In this document: positions 41,224 through 49,919 of the stretch, piece after piece
Position numbering within the stretch: position 1 is the stretch's first letter
Layout of the letters: each line of letters opens with the position of its first letter
DNA from: DATBSK01 sp964501785
Lineage (GTDB): Bacteria > Actinomycetota > Acidimicrobiia > IMCC26256 > PALSA-555
Direction: 5' to 3'
Assembly (NCBI GenBank): GCA_964501785.1
Contig: CAZCUD010000016.1
Span: forward strand, 1 to 64,000
Length of the DNA: 64,000 bases
Notes under the pieces: model-generated
Databases searched by the model: none
Seen by the model: the letters and a program-made list of their open reading frames with translations, nothing else
Told to the model about the DNA's origin: nothing
Translations under genes and position numbers: made by a program

Positions 41224-42597
41224 ATGGCGCCGCGCATCACGCTGGTCGGCGGGGGCAGCAGCCACTGGACACCGAGCCTCCTCGTCGACTTCGTCAACAC
41301 GCCCTCGCTCGCCGATGCCGAGGTCGCGCTCGTCGACGTGAACCCCGCAGCGCTGCCGCGCATGGTCGAGCTGGCCGAGCACCTCCAGCGCGCGAGCGGC
41401 GCCGGCCTGCGCGTCCGCGCCACGACCGACCTCGACGACGGTCTGCGAGACGCGCAGTACGTCGTCTCGCAGCTGTCCGTCGGCGGCTTCGCGAGCATGC
41501 GCCACGACCTCGAGATCCCGGCGCGCTTCGGGATCCGCCAGCCGGTCGGCGACAGCGTCGGCCCGGGAGGCATCTCGCGCGCGTTGCGGAGCATCCCGGT
41601 GGTCCTCGGCATCGCCCGGGCGATGGAGCGCGTCGCGCCCGAGGCGCTGCTGCTCAACGTGACGAACCCCCTCTCGGCGCTGTGCCGGTCGGTCACGCGC
41701 GAGACGACGATCACGACGATCGGGCTGTGCAACGAGCTGGTCGGAACGACGTTCGTGCTCAGCCTGCTGCTCGACTGCGGGATGCACGAGCTCGATCCCG
41801 TCGTCGGCGGCGTCAACCACCTGCCGATCATCACGGCACTCGACTGCTCGGGCGACGACGGGTTCGCGCGGCTGCGCGCGCTGCTCGATGATCCGGAGGC
41901 GCGCCGCAAGCCGATCTGGATGGCGCCTCCCGAGCAGATCCACTGGCGCAAGCGCACGCCCGATCCCGAGTGGACCAAGGACGACGTGATCGCCAACATC
42001 CCGATCCGGATCGAGATGTTCCGCCGCTTCGGGGTGCTGCCCGGCTCGTCCGACACGCACGTCGCCGAGTTCGTGCCTGGCTTCTGCACGCCGCGCTCCG
42101 ACTACGGCCGCGACTGGAACGTGCGTCAGTACGGCCTCGACGGGCACGTCGACGACAAGGGCCTCGACGACCGACACGTCGCCGAGCTCCTGGCGTCCGA
42201 CCAGGTGCCCCGGATCCCGTCGGGCGAGCTCGTGGCGCCCGTGCTCGACGGCCTGGTGGGCGGCACCCCGCGATCGCTCCCCATGAACCTCCCCAATCGC
42301 GGACAGGTCACGAACGTGCCGGAGGGCGTGATCGTCGAGTGCATCGGCATCGCCGACGGCACCGGTGCCCGGGCGCGCGACGCGGTCACGATCCCGGGGT
42401 TCCTCGGCGAGGCCGTGCGGCGCATCGCCGCGACCGAGGAGCTGACGGTGGAGGCCGCGCTCACCGGCGATCCGACGAAGGTGCTCGAGGCGATGCTCGC
42501 CGACCCCTACGCGGGGAGCATCCCGTACGAGGACACCGTCGCGATGACCGACGACCTCCTCGCCGCGACGAAGGACTGGCTCCCCCAGTTCACCTGA
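41224..42597 (+). CDS. Family 4 glycoside hydrolase (alpha-glucosidase/galactosidase type)
   Basis: A 457-residue GH4 enzyme. GH4 members cleave alpha- or beta-glycosides by an unusual oxidation-elimination route that needs NAD+ and a divalent metal. ITLVGGGSSHWTPSL at the N-terminus is the dinucleotide fold, NVTNPLS near residue 140 is typical, Cys in GLCNELVG near residue 163 and His in GGVNHLPI near residue 200 are the metal ligands, and EFVPGFCTP near residue 282 completes the substrate pocket. No PTS or sugar transporter is nearby, so its sugar is unknown. Confidence 0.88.
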   Translation: MAPRITLVGGGSSHWTPSLLVDFVNTPSLADAEVALVDVNPAALPRMVELAEHLQRASGAGLRVRATTDLDDGLRDAQYVVSQLSVGGFASMRHDLEIPARFGIRQPVGDSVGPGGISRALRSIPVVLGIARAMERVAPEALLLNVTNPLSALCRSVTRETTITTIGLCNELVGTTFVLSLLLDCGMHELDPVVGGVNHLPIITALDCSGDDGFARLRALLDDPEARRKPIWMAPPEQIHWRKRTPDPEWTKDDVIANIPIRIEMFRRFGVLPGSSDTHVAEFVPGFCTPRSDYGRDWNVRQYGLDGHVDDKGLDDRHVAELLASDQVPRIPSGELVAPVLDGLVGGTPRSLPMNLPNRGQVTNVPEGVIVECIGIADGTGARARDAVTIPGFLGEAVRRIAATEELTVEAALTGDPTKVLEAMLADPYAGSIPYEDTVAMTDDLLAATKDWLPQFT

Positions 42598-42642
42598 TGC
42601 GTCTCGGGAGCCCGGACAGCGGTCTCCAGGGACGCCTCGGGG

Positions 42643-43887
42643 TCAGCCGACCCGCACCGGGAGCGCCTTCAGGGCGTTGTTGAGGTTGGAGCGCTGCCGG
42701 CGCGGATCTCCGGTGAGCTCGACGGTCGGCCACCGGTCGAGCATCTCCTCGAAGAACACCTTCCCCTCGAGGCGCGCCAGGTGCACGCCGAGGCAGAAGT
42801 GCTCGCCGATGCCGAAGGCGAGGTGCGGGTTCGGCTGGCGCGTGATGTCGAAGGTGTCGGGCGCGTCGAAGACGTCCTCGTCGCGGTTGGCCGACGAGTA
42901 CATCATCGCGAGCTTCTCCCCCGCCGCCATCGGCACGCCTCGGATCTCGGTGTCGGCGGTGAGCGTCCGGCGGAAGTAGTGCAGCGGTGGCGAGTGCCGC
43001 AGGATCTCCTCGACCGCGCTCCCCGCGAGCGTCGGGTCGGCGCGCAGCATCTCCATCTGGTCGGGGTGCTCGAGCAGCTCGAGCAGCCCCGACGAGAGCA
43101 TCGTGCGCGTGGTGTCGTTGCCGGCGGTGACCAGCTGCACGAAGAAGTACGCGAACTGGAGGTCGTCCATCGGCTGGCCCTCGACCTCGGTCGCCAGGAG
43201 CAGGTCGCCCAGGTCGCGCGGCTCGCCCTCCCAGCCCCGTCGCGACTCGGCGAAGCGCATGCCGTACATCGCCATCTCGACGGATCCCTCGTTCGCGCCG
43301 CTGCTATAGCTGTCGGTCGCGTCGGGGTTGACGTCGGGGTCGGTCGCGCCCGTCATGATCTCGGCCCATCGGTTGATCTGGGCCCGGTCCTCCGGCGGGA
43401 TGCCCATGAGCTCGCCGAACACCTGCGAGGGCACCAGAGCCGCGAGGTCGTGCACGAACTCGAGGTCGCCCTGCTCCCGGCCGGCGTCGAGCAGCTGCCG
43501 GCAGATCACCCGGATGCGGTCCTCGAGCTCGCCGATCTGCTTCGGTCGGAAGTGCGGGTAGGCCTTCTTGCGCAGCTCCGAGTGCCGCGGCGGGTCCATC
43601 ATCAAGAGCATGTTCTTGGTCTGCTCGAGCTGCTCGGGCGGCTGGTCCTCGAGCACCACCCCACCCTTCTCGGCCGAGAACAGCTCGGGGCGCTTCGACA
43701 CCGCCACGATGTCGGCGTGCTTCATCAGCGCCCAGTAGAAGGAGCCGTCGGGCATCTCCTGGCGGAAGACCGGTCGCTCGCGTCGGAGGCGGGCGAACAC
43801 CTCGTAGGGCGCCGCGGCCTCGTAGCCCCTCGGGTCGTAGAGATCGACCTCGTCGAGCTCGCTCAGCAGGGTCTCCGGAGGGGTCAT
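42643..43887 (-). CDS. Cytochrome P450
   Basis: A 414-residue soluble bacterial P450 that inserts oxygen into an organic substrate, with electrons from a ferredoxin not encoded here. The I-helix VTAGNDTTRTM near residue 237, EEILRHSPP (ExxR) near residue 275, and the heme loop FGIGEHFCLG with Cys365 are intact. It falls with the actinobacterial families linked to steroid or fatty-acid hydroxylation. ATG 43887 is the likely start; another ATG four codons upstream (43899) is possible. Neither has a clear ribosome site. Confidence 0.92.
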   Translation of the reverse strand: MTPPETLLSELDEVDLYDPRGYEAAAPYEVFARLRRERPVFRQEMPDGSFYWALMKHADIVAVSKRPELFSAEKGGVVLEDQPPEQLEQTKNMLLMMDPPRHSELRKKAYPHFRPKQIGELEDRIRVICRQLLDAGREQGDLEFVHDLAALVPSQVFGELMGIPPEDRAQINRWAEIMTGATDPDVNPDATDSYSSGANEGSVEMAMYGMRFAESRRGWEGEPRDLGDLLLATEVEGQPMDDLQFAYFFVQLVTAGNDTTRTMLSSGLLELLEHPDQMEMLRADPTLAGSAVEEILRHSPPLHYFRRTLTADTEIRGVPMAAGEKLAMMYSSANRDEDVFDAPDTFDITRQPNPHLAFGIGEHFCLGVHLARLEGKVFFEEMLDRWPTVELTGDPRRQRSNLNNALKALPVRVG

Positions 43888-43975
43888 GCGCAGCAGCATC
43901 GCGCACGGCGGTGGGCCGTGGCATCCGACACATCGCCCGACACGGGGAACACCTGCCTCACTCGCTACGTTCGGA

Positions 43976-43981
43976 AGGGTC
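43976..43981 (+). promoter_or_regulatory. -10 box (TACGTT) of the cupredoxin gene
   Basis: TACGTT ends 18 nt before ATG 44000. The short leader contains a purine-rich GGAGACAGGAGAG, so this message, unlike many here, has a ribosome site. Confidence 0.4.
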
Positions 43982-43999
43982 GGAGACAGGAGAGCACCC

Positions 44000-44428
44000 A
44001 TGAACCGCACCCGTGTGCCCCAGACCACCCGCCCTCGCGGCAGCCGTCGGGCCCGCGCCGGCCTCCGCATCGCCGCCGCCACCGTGGCCGCCCTCGCCGG
44101 GCTCGTCCTCCTCGCCCCCGGCGCCGGCGCGGACGACACCACCATCTCCGTCGACGACAACTTCTTCAAGCCCAAGAAGGTCAAGGTCGAGGTCGGCGAC
44201 AAGGTCACCTGGAAGTGGGACGGCCTCGTCGCCCACAACGTGGTCGTCGAGAAGGGCCCCCAGAAGTTCAAGTCGAAGATCCAGACCCAGGGCAAGTTCT
44301 CGAAGGTCATCAAGGAGCCGGGCAAGTACCGCATCGTCTGCACCCTCCACCCGGGCATGACGATGACGCTGCGTGCCGTCGAGCCGCCCCCCGACACGAC
44401 GGCGACCACCGCGCCGCCCGCGACCTGA
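44000..44428 (+). CDS. Exported cupredoxin (plastocyanin/azurin-like)
   Basis: A 142-residue blue-copper protein. The N-terminus is Arg-rich (RRARAG) followed by a hydrophobic signal segment ending GAGA near residue 39. The copper ligands are His in VAHNVVV near residue 79 and the Cys, His and Met of VCTLHPGM near residue 113, the type 1 arrangement. It should carry electrons outside the membrane, perhaps to an oxidase; the quinol-type cyd enzyme here would not need it. The C-terminus is Thr/Pro-rich. An AGGAGAG site precedes ATG 44000. Confidence 0.88.
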   Translation: MNRTRVPQTTRPRGSRRARAGLRIAAATVAALAGLVLLAPGAGADDTTISVDDNFFKPKKVKVEVGDKVTWKWDGLVAHNVVVEKGPQKFKSKIQTQGKFSKVIKEPGKYRIVCTLHPGMTMTLRAVEPPPDTTATTAPPAT

Positions 44429-44496
44429 CCCGACGGTCGCCCCTGGAGCCGCTCGCGATCTGACATCCCGTCAGGTCCGGGTGCCATGCTGCGGGC

Positions 44497-45765
44497 ATGA
44501 CCAACCCTGATCAGAGCCGTTCGGGCTCGGGACTCTTCGACGGGCTCGGACTGCTGTCGGGCGTGCGGGTGCTCGAGTGCTCGCTCCTCGGGCCTGCCGC
44601 GATCACCCTCCACCTCGCCGACCTCGGCGCCGACGTCATCAAGATCGAGCCGCCCCAGGGCGACTACGTGCGTCAGATGACCTGGCCCATCGTCGAGGGC
44701 GTCTCCCTGATGCACCTCCACATCAACCGCGGCAAGCGCAGCCTCACCCTCGACCTCAAGAAGCCCGAGGCGGTCGAGCTGTTCCTCGAGCTCGCCAAGG
44801 AGTCGGATGCGGTGGTCGAGGCGATGCGCCCGGGCGCGCTCGAGCGACGCGGGCTCGGCTACGAGCGCCTGCGCGAGGTGAACCCGCGCATCGTGTTCAT
44901 CACGATCAGCGGCTACGGCATGACCGGGCCGTACCAGGACATGCCGAGCCACGGCATCGCGTACGACACGTGGGCTGGGCTCGTGCCGACCGAGGTCGAC
45001 GACGACGGGTTCACCGTGATGGCCGAGCACGCGTCGATGGGCATCCACGCGGGGCCGCTGATCGGTGCGTTCGGGATCCTCGCGGGGATCATCAAGGCGC
45101 GCGAGACGGGCGAGGGTGCGCGCATGGAGATCGCGCAGTCGGACGCGGCCGCGTACATGGACTGGTACCGCTCCGAGTCATGGCGCGCGTACGAGCGTCC
45201 CGAGTCCGAGGTCACCGGCAACGCGTCCGACAACTACGAGCGGCGTCCGCCCGGCACCGCGGGGATGCGCGAAGGCGTGCGGTACCAGATCTACGAGACG
45301 ACCGACGGCCACGTCCTCTTCATGGCGTCCGAGCGCGAGTTCTGGGAGAACTTCTGTCGCGGCGTCGACCGCATGGACCTGTTCGAGCGCTGGCCCGGCG
45401 AGAAGTTCGCCGACCACGCCCGCAACAACAAGGAGCTCCAGGCCGAGCTGCGAGACATCTTCAAGACCCGGTCGTCGGCCGAGTGGATCGAGTGGTCGAA
45501 CGAGGTGAACACGCCGATCGCGCCGGTCAACACGCCCAAGACCATCGCCGACGATCCGCAGTTCCAGGACCGGTTCCCCTGGATCCCCAAGGAGCGCCTG
45601 GGCGCCGACGAGCTCCCCAACCCGCTCAAGGTGATGGACGACGAGCAGCCCGTGCCCACCAAGGCACCCACAGTCGGCGAGCACACCGAGGCCGTGCTCG
45701 CCGACGTCCTGGGCTACGACGACGCCCGGATCGCCGAGCTCCGCGAGAGCGGGGCGCTCGGCTGA
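44497..45765 (+). CDS. CaiB/BaiF family (class III) CoA transferase
   Basis: A 422-residue class III CoA transferase, which swaps CoA between carboxylic acids. LSGVRVLECSLLGPAAI near residue 20, VIKIEPPQGDYVR near 47, NRGKRSLTLDLKKPE near 77, and the GAGGMEIAQSD-like segment near 208 follow the family pattern. The catalytic Asp that forms an acyl-anhydride (Asp169 in FRC) is not where expected; VMAEHASMG has Glu177 instead, so it may be altered or inactive. CATGCT ends 6 nt before ATG 44497. A second family member is at 61058, with the Asp intact. Confidence 0.85.
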   Translation: MTNPDQSRSGSGLFDGLGLLSGVRVLECSLLGPAAITLHLADLGADVIKIEPPQGDYVRQMTWPIVEGVSLMHLHINRGKRSLTLDLKKPEAVELFLELAKESDAVVEAMRPGALERRGLGYERLREVNPRIVFITISGYGMTGPYQDMPSHGIAYDTWAGLVPTEVDDDGFTVMAEHASMGIHAGPLIGAFGILAGIIKARETGEGARMEIAQSDAAAYMDWYRSESWRAYERPESEVTGNASDNYERRPPGTAGMREGVRYQIYETTDGHVLFMASEREFWENFCRGVDRMDLFERWPGEKFADHARNNKELQAELRDIFKTRSSAEWIEWSNEVNTPIAPVNTPKTIADDPQFQDRFPWIPKERLGADELPNPLKVMDDEQPVPTKAPTVGEHTEAVLADVLGYDDARIAELRESGALG

Positions 45766-45876
45766 GCGACGCCGGCGCCCAACCCCCGGCCAACCGGCCC
45801 GGAACCGCTCAAGCGCCTCCCCCGACGAGCCGATCCAGACGTTGCTCCGACGGGGCCTGCGCCTGGGAGGCACGGG

Positions 45877-46743
45877 GTGAGGACGATGTCGATGGTTCGT
45901 CGTGCGAGTGGCGCGGTCGGGCTGCTGTTCGCCACGACGGGCGTGCTCGCGAGCCTCGCGACATCCGCGGTCGCGGCACCGATCGTCGACGCCGATCGGA
46001 CCGGGGCGGCGACGGTCGCGGCTCGCCTCGCCGAGGTGGACACGACGCTGCGCGTGGCGGAAGCGCTGCTGCCTGCCGCCGTCGCCGACGCCGACGCGGC
46101 GGTCGCCGCACTCGACCGGGCGCGCGCGGCCGAGCGGAACGCGCTCGCCGCGCACCCGATCACGCCCGATGCCGAAGGCTCGCAGCCCGGCGCAGTGGCC
46201 GACGTCGCCGCCGACGCGATCCTCGACGACCTCGCGCCGGAGCGAGCGACTGCCGAACGCCAGCTCGCAGAGCAGGCCGTCACCGACCGCGCGACACGTC
46301 GCGACTTCCTCCTGGTGACGATCGCGGCCGCACGCGACGAGCGCTTCGGGCTGCTCGCGACGCTCGAAGCGACCGGGCAGGCGCGCACTCGCTGGTCGGT
46401 CGCGCTCCTCGACGCGCTCGGAGCGCCGGTCACCGTCGAGAACCTCCGCGCCCTGTCGGCGTGGATCGGTGCCGAAGGGAACACCGTCCGAGCCAACAAC
46501 CCGCTGGCGACGACGATGGGCGCCGCGGGTGCCGTCGACCTCAACGACCACGGCGTGAAGGGATACCCGAACGACGCCGTCGGCATCGACGCCACCGTGC
46601 GCACGCTGCGCAACGGCAGCTACGAGCCGATCCTCGACGCGCTCTTCGCCGGCGACTCGGCCGAGCGCGTGGTGCGGGCGGTGGCGGCGTCGCCGTGGGG
46701 CACGGGCGAGAACGCCGTCAAGCGGCTGGCGCTCGACTCCTGA
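45877..46743 (+). CDS. Secreted helical protein with a C-terminal lysozyme-like segment
   Basis: A 288-residue exported protein. The signal peptide (MVRRASGAVGLLFATTGV, cleavage near AVA at residue 33) is followed by a long Ala/Asp/Glu-rich coiled-coil region (about 35-190), then a domain of about 95 residues: WIGAEGNTVRANNPLATT near residue 199, HGVKGYPNDAVGIDAT near 226 and SPWGTGENAVK near the end. The last part recalls cell-wall or phage lysozyme-like modules, with a Glu-Gly then Asn-Asn-Pro-Leu pattern, but I cannot place it firmly. GTG 45877 has GGGAGG 6 nt upstream. Confidence 0.65.
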   Translation: MRTMSMVRRASGAVGLLFATTGVLASLATSAVAAPIVDADRTGAATVAARLAEVDTTLRVAEALLPAAVADADAAVAALDRARAAERNALAAHPITPDAEGSQPGAVADVAADAILDDLAPERATAERQLAEQAVTDRATRRDFLLVTIAAARDERFGLLATLEATGQARTRWSVALLDALGAPVTVENLRALSAWIGAEGNTVRANNPLATTMGAAGAVDLNDHGVKGYPNDAVGIDATVRTLRNGSYEPILDALFAGDSAERVVRAVAASPWGTGENAVKRLALDS

Positions 46744-46754
46744 TCCAGGACGCC

Positions 46755-46760
46755 TAGAGT
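46755..46760 (+). promoter_or_regulatory. -10 box (TAGAGT) of the surE-like gene, with a leader
   Basis: TAGAGT matches the box at 37296, but the start codon lies 45 nt further on behind a GGGGGAA site. The leader contains GACGTCGGAGCCGACGTC, a strong inverted repeat (GACGTCGG at 46772-46779, CCGACGTC at 46783-46790) that could fold upstream of the ribosome site. Confidence 0.5.
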
Positions 46761-46805
46761 CCCCGGCTCAGGGACGTCGGAGCCGACGTCGTGACCGGGG
46801 GAACG

Positions 46806-47621
46806 ATGCACCGTCGAGCCGTGATCGTCGCCGCAGCGCTGGTGAGCGCTCTGATGCTCGCCGCACCGAGCGCGAGCGCGAGCGCGGGCTCGGGCGGCAA
46901 GCAGAAGCCGTTCCAGATCCTCGTGACCAACGACGACGGCGTCGCCGCTCCGGGGATCGACGCGCTGGTCGAGGCGCTGCGCAAGCTCCCGAACGTGAAG
47001 GTCACGGTCGTCGCACCCGCCGAGAACCAGTCGGGGTCCGGAAGCGACACGACGCCCGGCGCGCTCGTGACGACGGAGACCGAGACGGCGAGCGGCTACC
47101 CGGCGATCGCCGTCACCGGGTTCCCCGCCGACTCGATCGTCTACGCGATCGACCAGGATGGAGTGAAGACGCCGCCAGACCTCGTCGTGTCGGGCATCAA
47201 CTCGCTCCAGAACCTCAGCGCCCTCGCCGACGAGATCTCGGGGACGGTCGGCGCCGCCAAGGCGGCCGCGGAGCGCAGCATCCCGGCGCTCGCCGTGAGC
47301 CAGGGACTGATCGAGAACGGTGAGCCCGACTATGCCTCCGGCGCGAAAGAGGCGGTGAAGTGGGTCAAGCAGCACCGCAAGACCCTCACGCCCAAGAAGG
47401 GCAAGGAGGTCGAGGTCATCTTCGACAACCTCAACATCCCGACGTGCGCACCCGGCTCGAAGCACCGCGGACTCGTCGACGTCCCGCTCGCACCCGAGGG
47501 GACACCTGATGCGGTCGCGAGCCAGGACTGCGCATCGACGCTCGAAGGCCCGCCCAACGACATCGTGGCGTTCAACAACGGGTTCGTCACGCTGACAGAG
47601 ATGCCCGTGCCGACGACGTGA
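46806..47621 (+). CDS. Exported SurE-family 5'/3'-nucleotidase
   Basis: A 271-residue protein with a SurE fold behind a signal peptide (HRRAVIVAAALVSALMLA, cleavage after SASA near residue 31). ILVTNDDGVAAPGI near residue 40 carries the paired metal-binding Asp, APAENQSGSGS near residue 75 the Asn/Ser, and VSGINSLQN near residue 130 the Asn. SurE enzymes dephosphorylate nucleoside monophosphates and are normally cytoplasmic, so export is notable. Two Cys near the C-terminus (IPTCAPG, SQDCAS) could pair. ATG 46806 follows GGGGGAA by 2-3 nt; GTG 46791 is a weaker alternative. Confidence 0.8.
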   Translation: MHRRAVIVAAALVSALMLAAPSASASAGSGGKQKPFQILVTNDDGVAAPGIDALVEALRKLPNVKVTVVAPAENQSGSGSDTTPGALVTTETETASGYPAIAVTGFPADSIVYAIDQDGVKTPPDLVVSGINSLQNLSALADEISGTVGAAKAAAERSIPALAVSQGLIENGEPDYASGAKEAVKWVKQHRKTLTPKKGKEVEVIFDNLNIPTCAPGSKHRGLVDVPLAPEGTPDAVASQDCASTLEGPPNDIVAFNNGFVTLTEMPVPTT

Positions 47622-47634
47622 CCCACGCACGCAG

Positions 47635-47651
47635 GTTCGACACGATCGAAC
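47635..47651. promoter_or_regulatory. GTTCGA-N5-TCGAAC palindrome over the LLM gene promoter
   Basis: GTTCGA (47635-47640), CACGA, TCGAAC (47646-47651). A CACGAT -10-like box (47641-47646) sits at its centre and ends 9 nt before ATG 47656, so a protein bound here would cover the promoter. Confidence 0.45.
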
Positions 47652-47655
47652 AGCG

Positions 47656-48705
47656 ATGAGCGCAGGTGCACCGAAGATCGACGCGATCGCGATGGGTCGA
47701 TCGCTGCGCGAGGTGACGCACCTCGCGAGCGAGGTCGACGGGTGTGGCTTCGACGGGCTCTGGTTCACCGAGAGCGGCCGGGTGCCCTATACGGGCTGCA
47801 CCGCGGCGGCGCTCGCGGCACCGCGCCTCGACATCGGCACCGCCGTCGCGCTCGCGTTCCCCCGCAGCCCCATGGTCACCGCCCAGATCGCCTGGGAGCT
47901 GGCCGACCTTACCGGCGGGCGCTTCGTCCTCGGGCTCGGCACCCAGGTGAAGGCGCACAACGAGCGGCGCTACTCGGTGAAGTTCGACCACCCGGGGACG
48001 CGCCTTCGCGAGTACGTGCTCGCGCTCCGGGCGATCTTCGCCGCCTTCCAGGGCACCGAGAAGCTCGACTTCCACGGCGACTACTGGTCGTTCGACCTGC
48101 TCCCCCAGATGTGGAGCCCGGGGCCGATCGAGCACCCCGACGTGCCGGTCTACATCGCCGCGGTGCGGCCGTGGTCGGCTCGCATGGCCGGCGAGGTCGC
48201 CGACGGGATCCACGTGCACCCCTTCCACTCGATGCGCTACCTGACCGAGGTCGTCGTCCCGGCAGCACACGAGGGCGCGAAGGCAGCCGGACGAGCACCG
48301 GGTGACATCGCGCTGGTGTGCCCGGTGATGGCGATCATCGGCGACACCGAGGAGGAGCGCGCCAAGGCCAGGGACGACACCAGGCTGCGGATCGCGTTCT
48401 ACGGCTCGACGCGCACCTACTCGGGGGTGTTCGACCTCCACGGCTGGGAGGGGACCTCGGAGCGTTTGCACGAGCTCCAGCGCACCGGAGACCTCGCCGG
48501 CATGGCGGCGACGATCACCGACGAGATGCTCGAGGTGTACAGCCTGGAGACGACCTGGGACGGGCTCGCCGACGCCCTGCACGACAAGTACGACGGTGTC
48601 GCCGACCGCGTCGTGATGTACGACGCGACCGGGAGCTGGCAGTACGACGACGCCATGCTCGAGCGCTGGCGCGCGGTCACCGAGCGGTTCCACGCCCGCG
48701 CCTGA
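47656..48705 (+). CDS. LLM-class F420-dependent oxidoreductase
   Basis: A 349-residue luciferase-like TIM barrel, of the F420-dependent group common in actinobacteria. GCGFDGLWFTESG near residue 29, LTGGRFVLGLGTQVKAHNERR near residue 85 (the Gly-Thr segment and adjoining basic residues typical of F420 binding) and PVYIAAVRPWSARMAGEVADG near residue 164 support this. Redox substrate unknown. It is monocistronic, with an inverted repeat over its promoter, and abuts a convergent phosphotransferase gene. Confidence 0.85.
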   Translation: MSAGAPKIDAIAMGRSLREVTHLASEVDGCGFDGLWFTESGRVPYTGCTAAALAAPRLDIGTAVALAFPRSPMVTAQIAWELADLTGGRFVLGLGTQVKAHNERRYSVKFDHPGTRLREYVLALRAIFAAFQGTEKLDFHGDYWSFDLLPQMWSPGPIEHPDVPVYIAAVRPWSARMAGEVADGIHVHPFHSMRYLTEVVVPAAHEGAKAAGRAPGDIALVCPVMAIIGDTEEERAKARDDTRLRIAFYGSTRTYSGVFDLHGWEGTSERLHELQRTGDLAGMAATITDEMLEVYSLETTWDGLADALHDKYDGVADRVVMYDATGSWQYDDAMLERWRAVTERFHARA

Positions 48706-48711
48706 ACCAGC

Positions 48712-49815
48712 TCAGCCGAGCAGCGACTCCAGCAGCGGCACGCTCTCGAGATCCTCGATCGACGCGGTCGCCCGCGCCATGCCGCCGCGCCCGACGTCGA
48801 CCGACTGCCAGCGACTGCCCATCGCCGCCGTCGACGTGGCCGAGCTCCACGAGTAGACGACCAGCAGCCGGTACTGCTCCCACGCGTCGTCGAACGACAG
48901 CGCCACGCCCGCTGCCGCGAGATGTTCGACGTACTGGCGGATCCAGTCGCGCTCGTGGGCGCGTCGCAGGTCGGTCGGCACGGAGGCACCGAGGACGTAG
49001 GCGACGTCGCGCATGCCGGTCGCGCGCCACACCATCCCCCAGTCGAAGAACCCCGCGACCCGCCCGCCGTCGACCTCGTCGTCGACGAACAGGTTGCCGA
49101 GGTGGGGATCGCCGTGGATGAGGGTCGGCGGACCGGCCGCCAGCAGGTCGGCGACGTCGGCCGGTCGAGAGATCATGAGGTCGGCGAGCCGGCCGAACGT
49201 CGGCGACATCCGGTCGGCGAACGCGTCGCGCGCCTTCTCGACGAACGTCGCGCCCGAGCCGAACGCGACTCGATACCCCTCGCGGACCCACGCGAGGTCT
49301 CCCCCGTCGTCCAGGCGCGGATCGCCCCAGTACCGCACGTGCAGCCGAGCCAGTCCGTCGACGACCGCGCTGATGGTGTCGGCGAGGTCGGGGTCCCGCG
49401 TGCTCGGGAACCGAGCCCCCGACGCCTCCAGGTCTTCGAGCAGCATCACGTAGCGGCCCGCCTCGTCGAGGCGGGCGCAGTGCACCGTCGGGATCCGCAC
49501 CGGGACGTCGTCCGCGAGGTCCCGGTAGAAGCGGGCCTCGGCGACCCCCAGGCCGACGAGGTCGACGAAGCCCCGCTGGCGCTCGTCGAACGGGGCGAGC
49601 TTCAGGAAGACCGAGGCCGGGCGCCCGTCCCCGGGCTCGTCGCCGCCGTCGGCGTACGTGATGCCCAGGCGTGCCCGCCCCGTCGTGCCCGAGTGGGCGT
49701 CGAGGACCGTGACCGCGGCCACCTCACGGCCGAGGGCGTCGGTCAGCCATGACGCAGTCGCGTCAGCCACCTCGAGTGGGATCGTCCCCGCGGCCGGGCT
49801 GCCCGCTGCCGCCAT
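48712..49815 (-). CDS. Aminoglycoside-phosphotransferase-like kinase
   Basis: A 367-residue APH/choline-kinase-fold protein. VFLKLAPFD near residue 69 supplies the ATP-binding Lys, LIHGDPHLGNLFVDD near residue 233 the catalytic-loop Asp and Asn, and AGFFDWGMVWRA near residue 256 the metal-binding Asp. It resembles the ecdysteroid-kinase/APH-like proteins found beside acyl-CoA genes in actinobacteria; the acceptor is probably a small hydroxyl compound, not necessarily an antibiotic. ATG 49815 is chosen since CAGACT ends 8 nt upstream. Confidence 0.82.
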   Translation of the reverse strand: MAAAGSPAAGTIPLEVADATASWLTDALGREVAAVTVLDAHSGTTGRARLGITYADGGDEPGDGRPASVFLKLAPFDERQRGFVDLVGLGVAEARFYRDLADDVPVRIPTVHCARLDEAGRYVMLLEDLEASGARFPSTRDPDLADTISAVVDGLARLHVRYWGDPRLDDGGDLAWVREGYRVAFGSGATFVEKARDAFADRMSPTFGRLADLMISRPADVADLLAAGPPTLIHGDPHLGNLFVDDEVDGGRVAGFFDWGMVWRATGMRDVAYVLGASVPTDLRRAHERDWIRQYVEHLAAAGVALSFDDAWEQYRLLVVYSWSSATSTAAMGSRWQSVDVGRGGMARATASIEDLESVPLLESLLG

Positions 49816-49823
49816 GACGCGGG

Positions 49824-49829
49824 AGTCTG
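49824..49829 (-). promoter_or_regulatory. Leaderless -10 box (CAGACT) of the phosphotransferase gene
   Basis: CAGACT on the minus strand ends exactly 8 nt before ATG 49815. The first base departs from TAnnnT, as at 3629. Confidence 0.4.
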
Positions 49830-49919
49830 GCACGGCGTCGGACACCTCCCGATCAGCGCATCCACGCACGGGCTATGTCAGGATGCGCGCATCGAGCGAC
49901 TTCGCGGGGGGACGTGACC

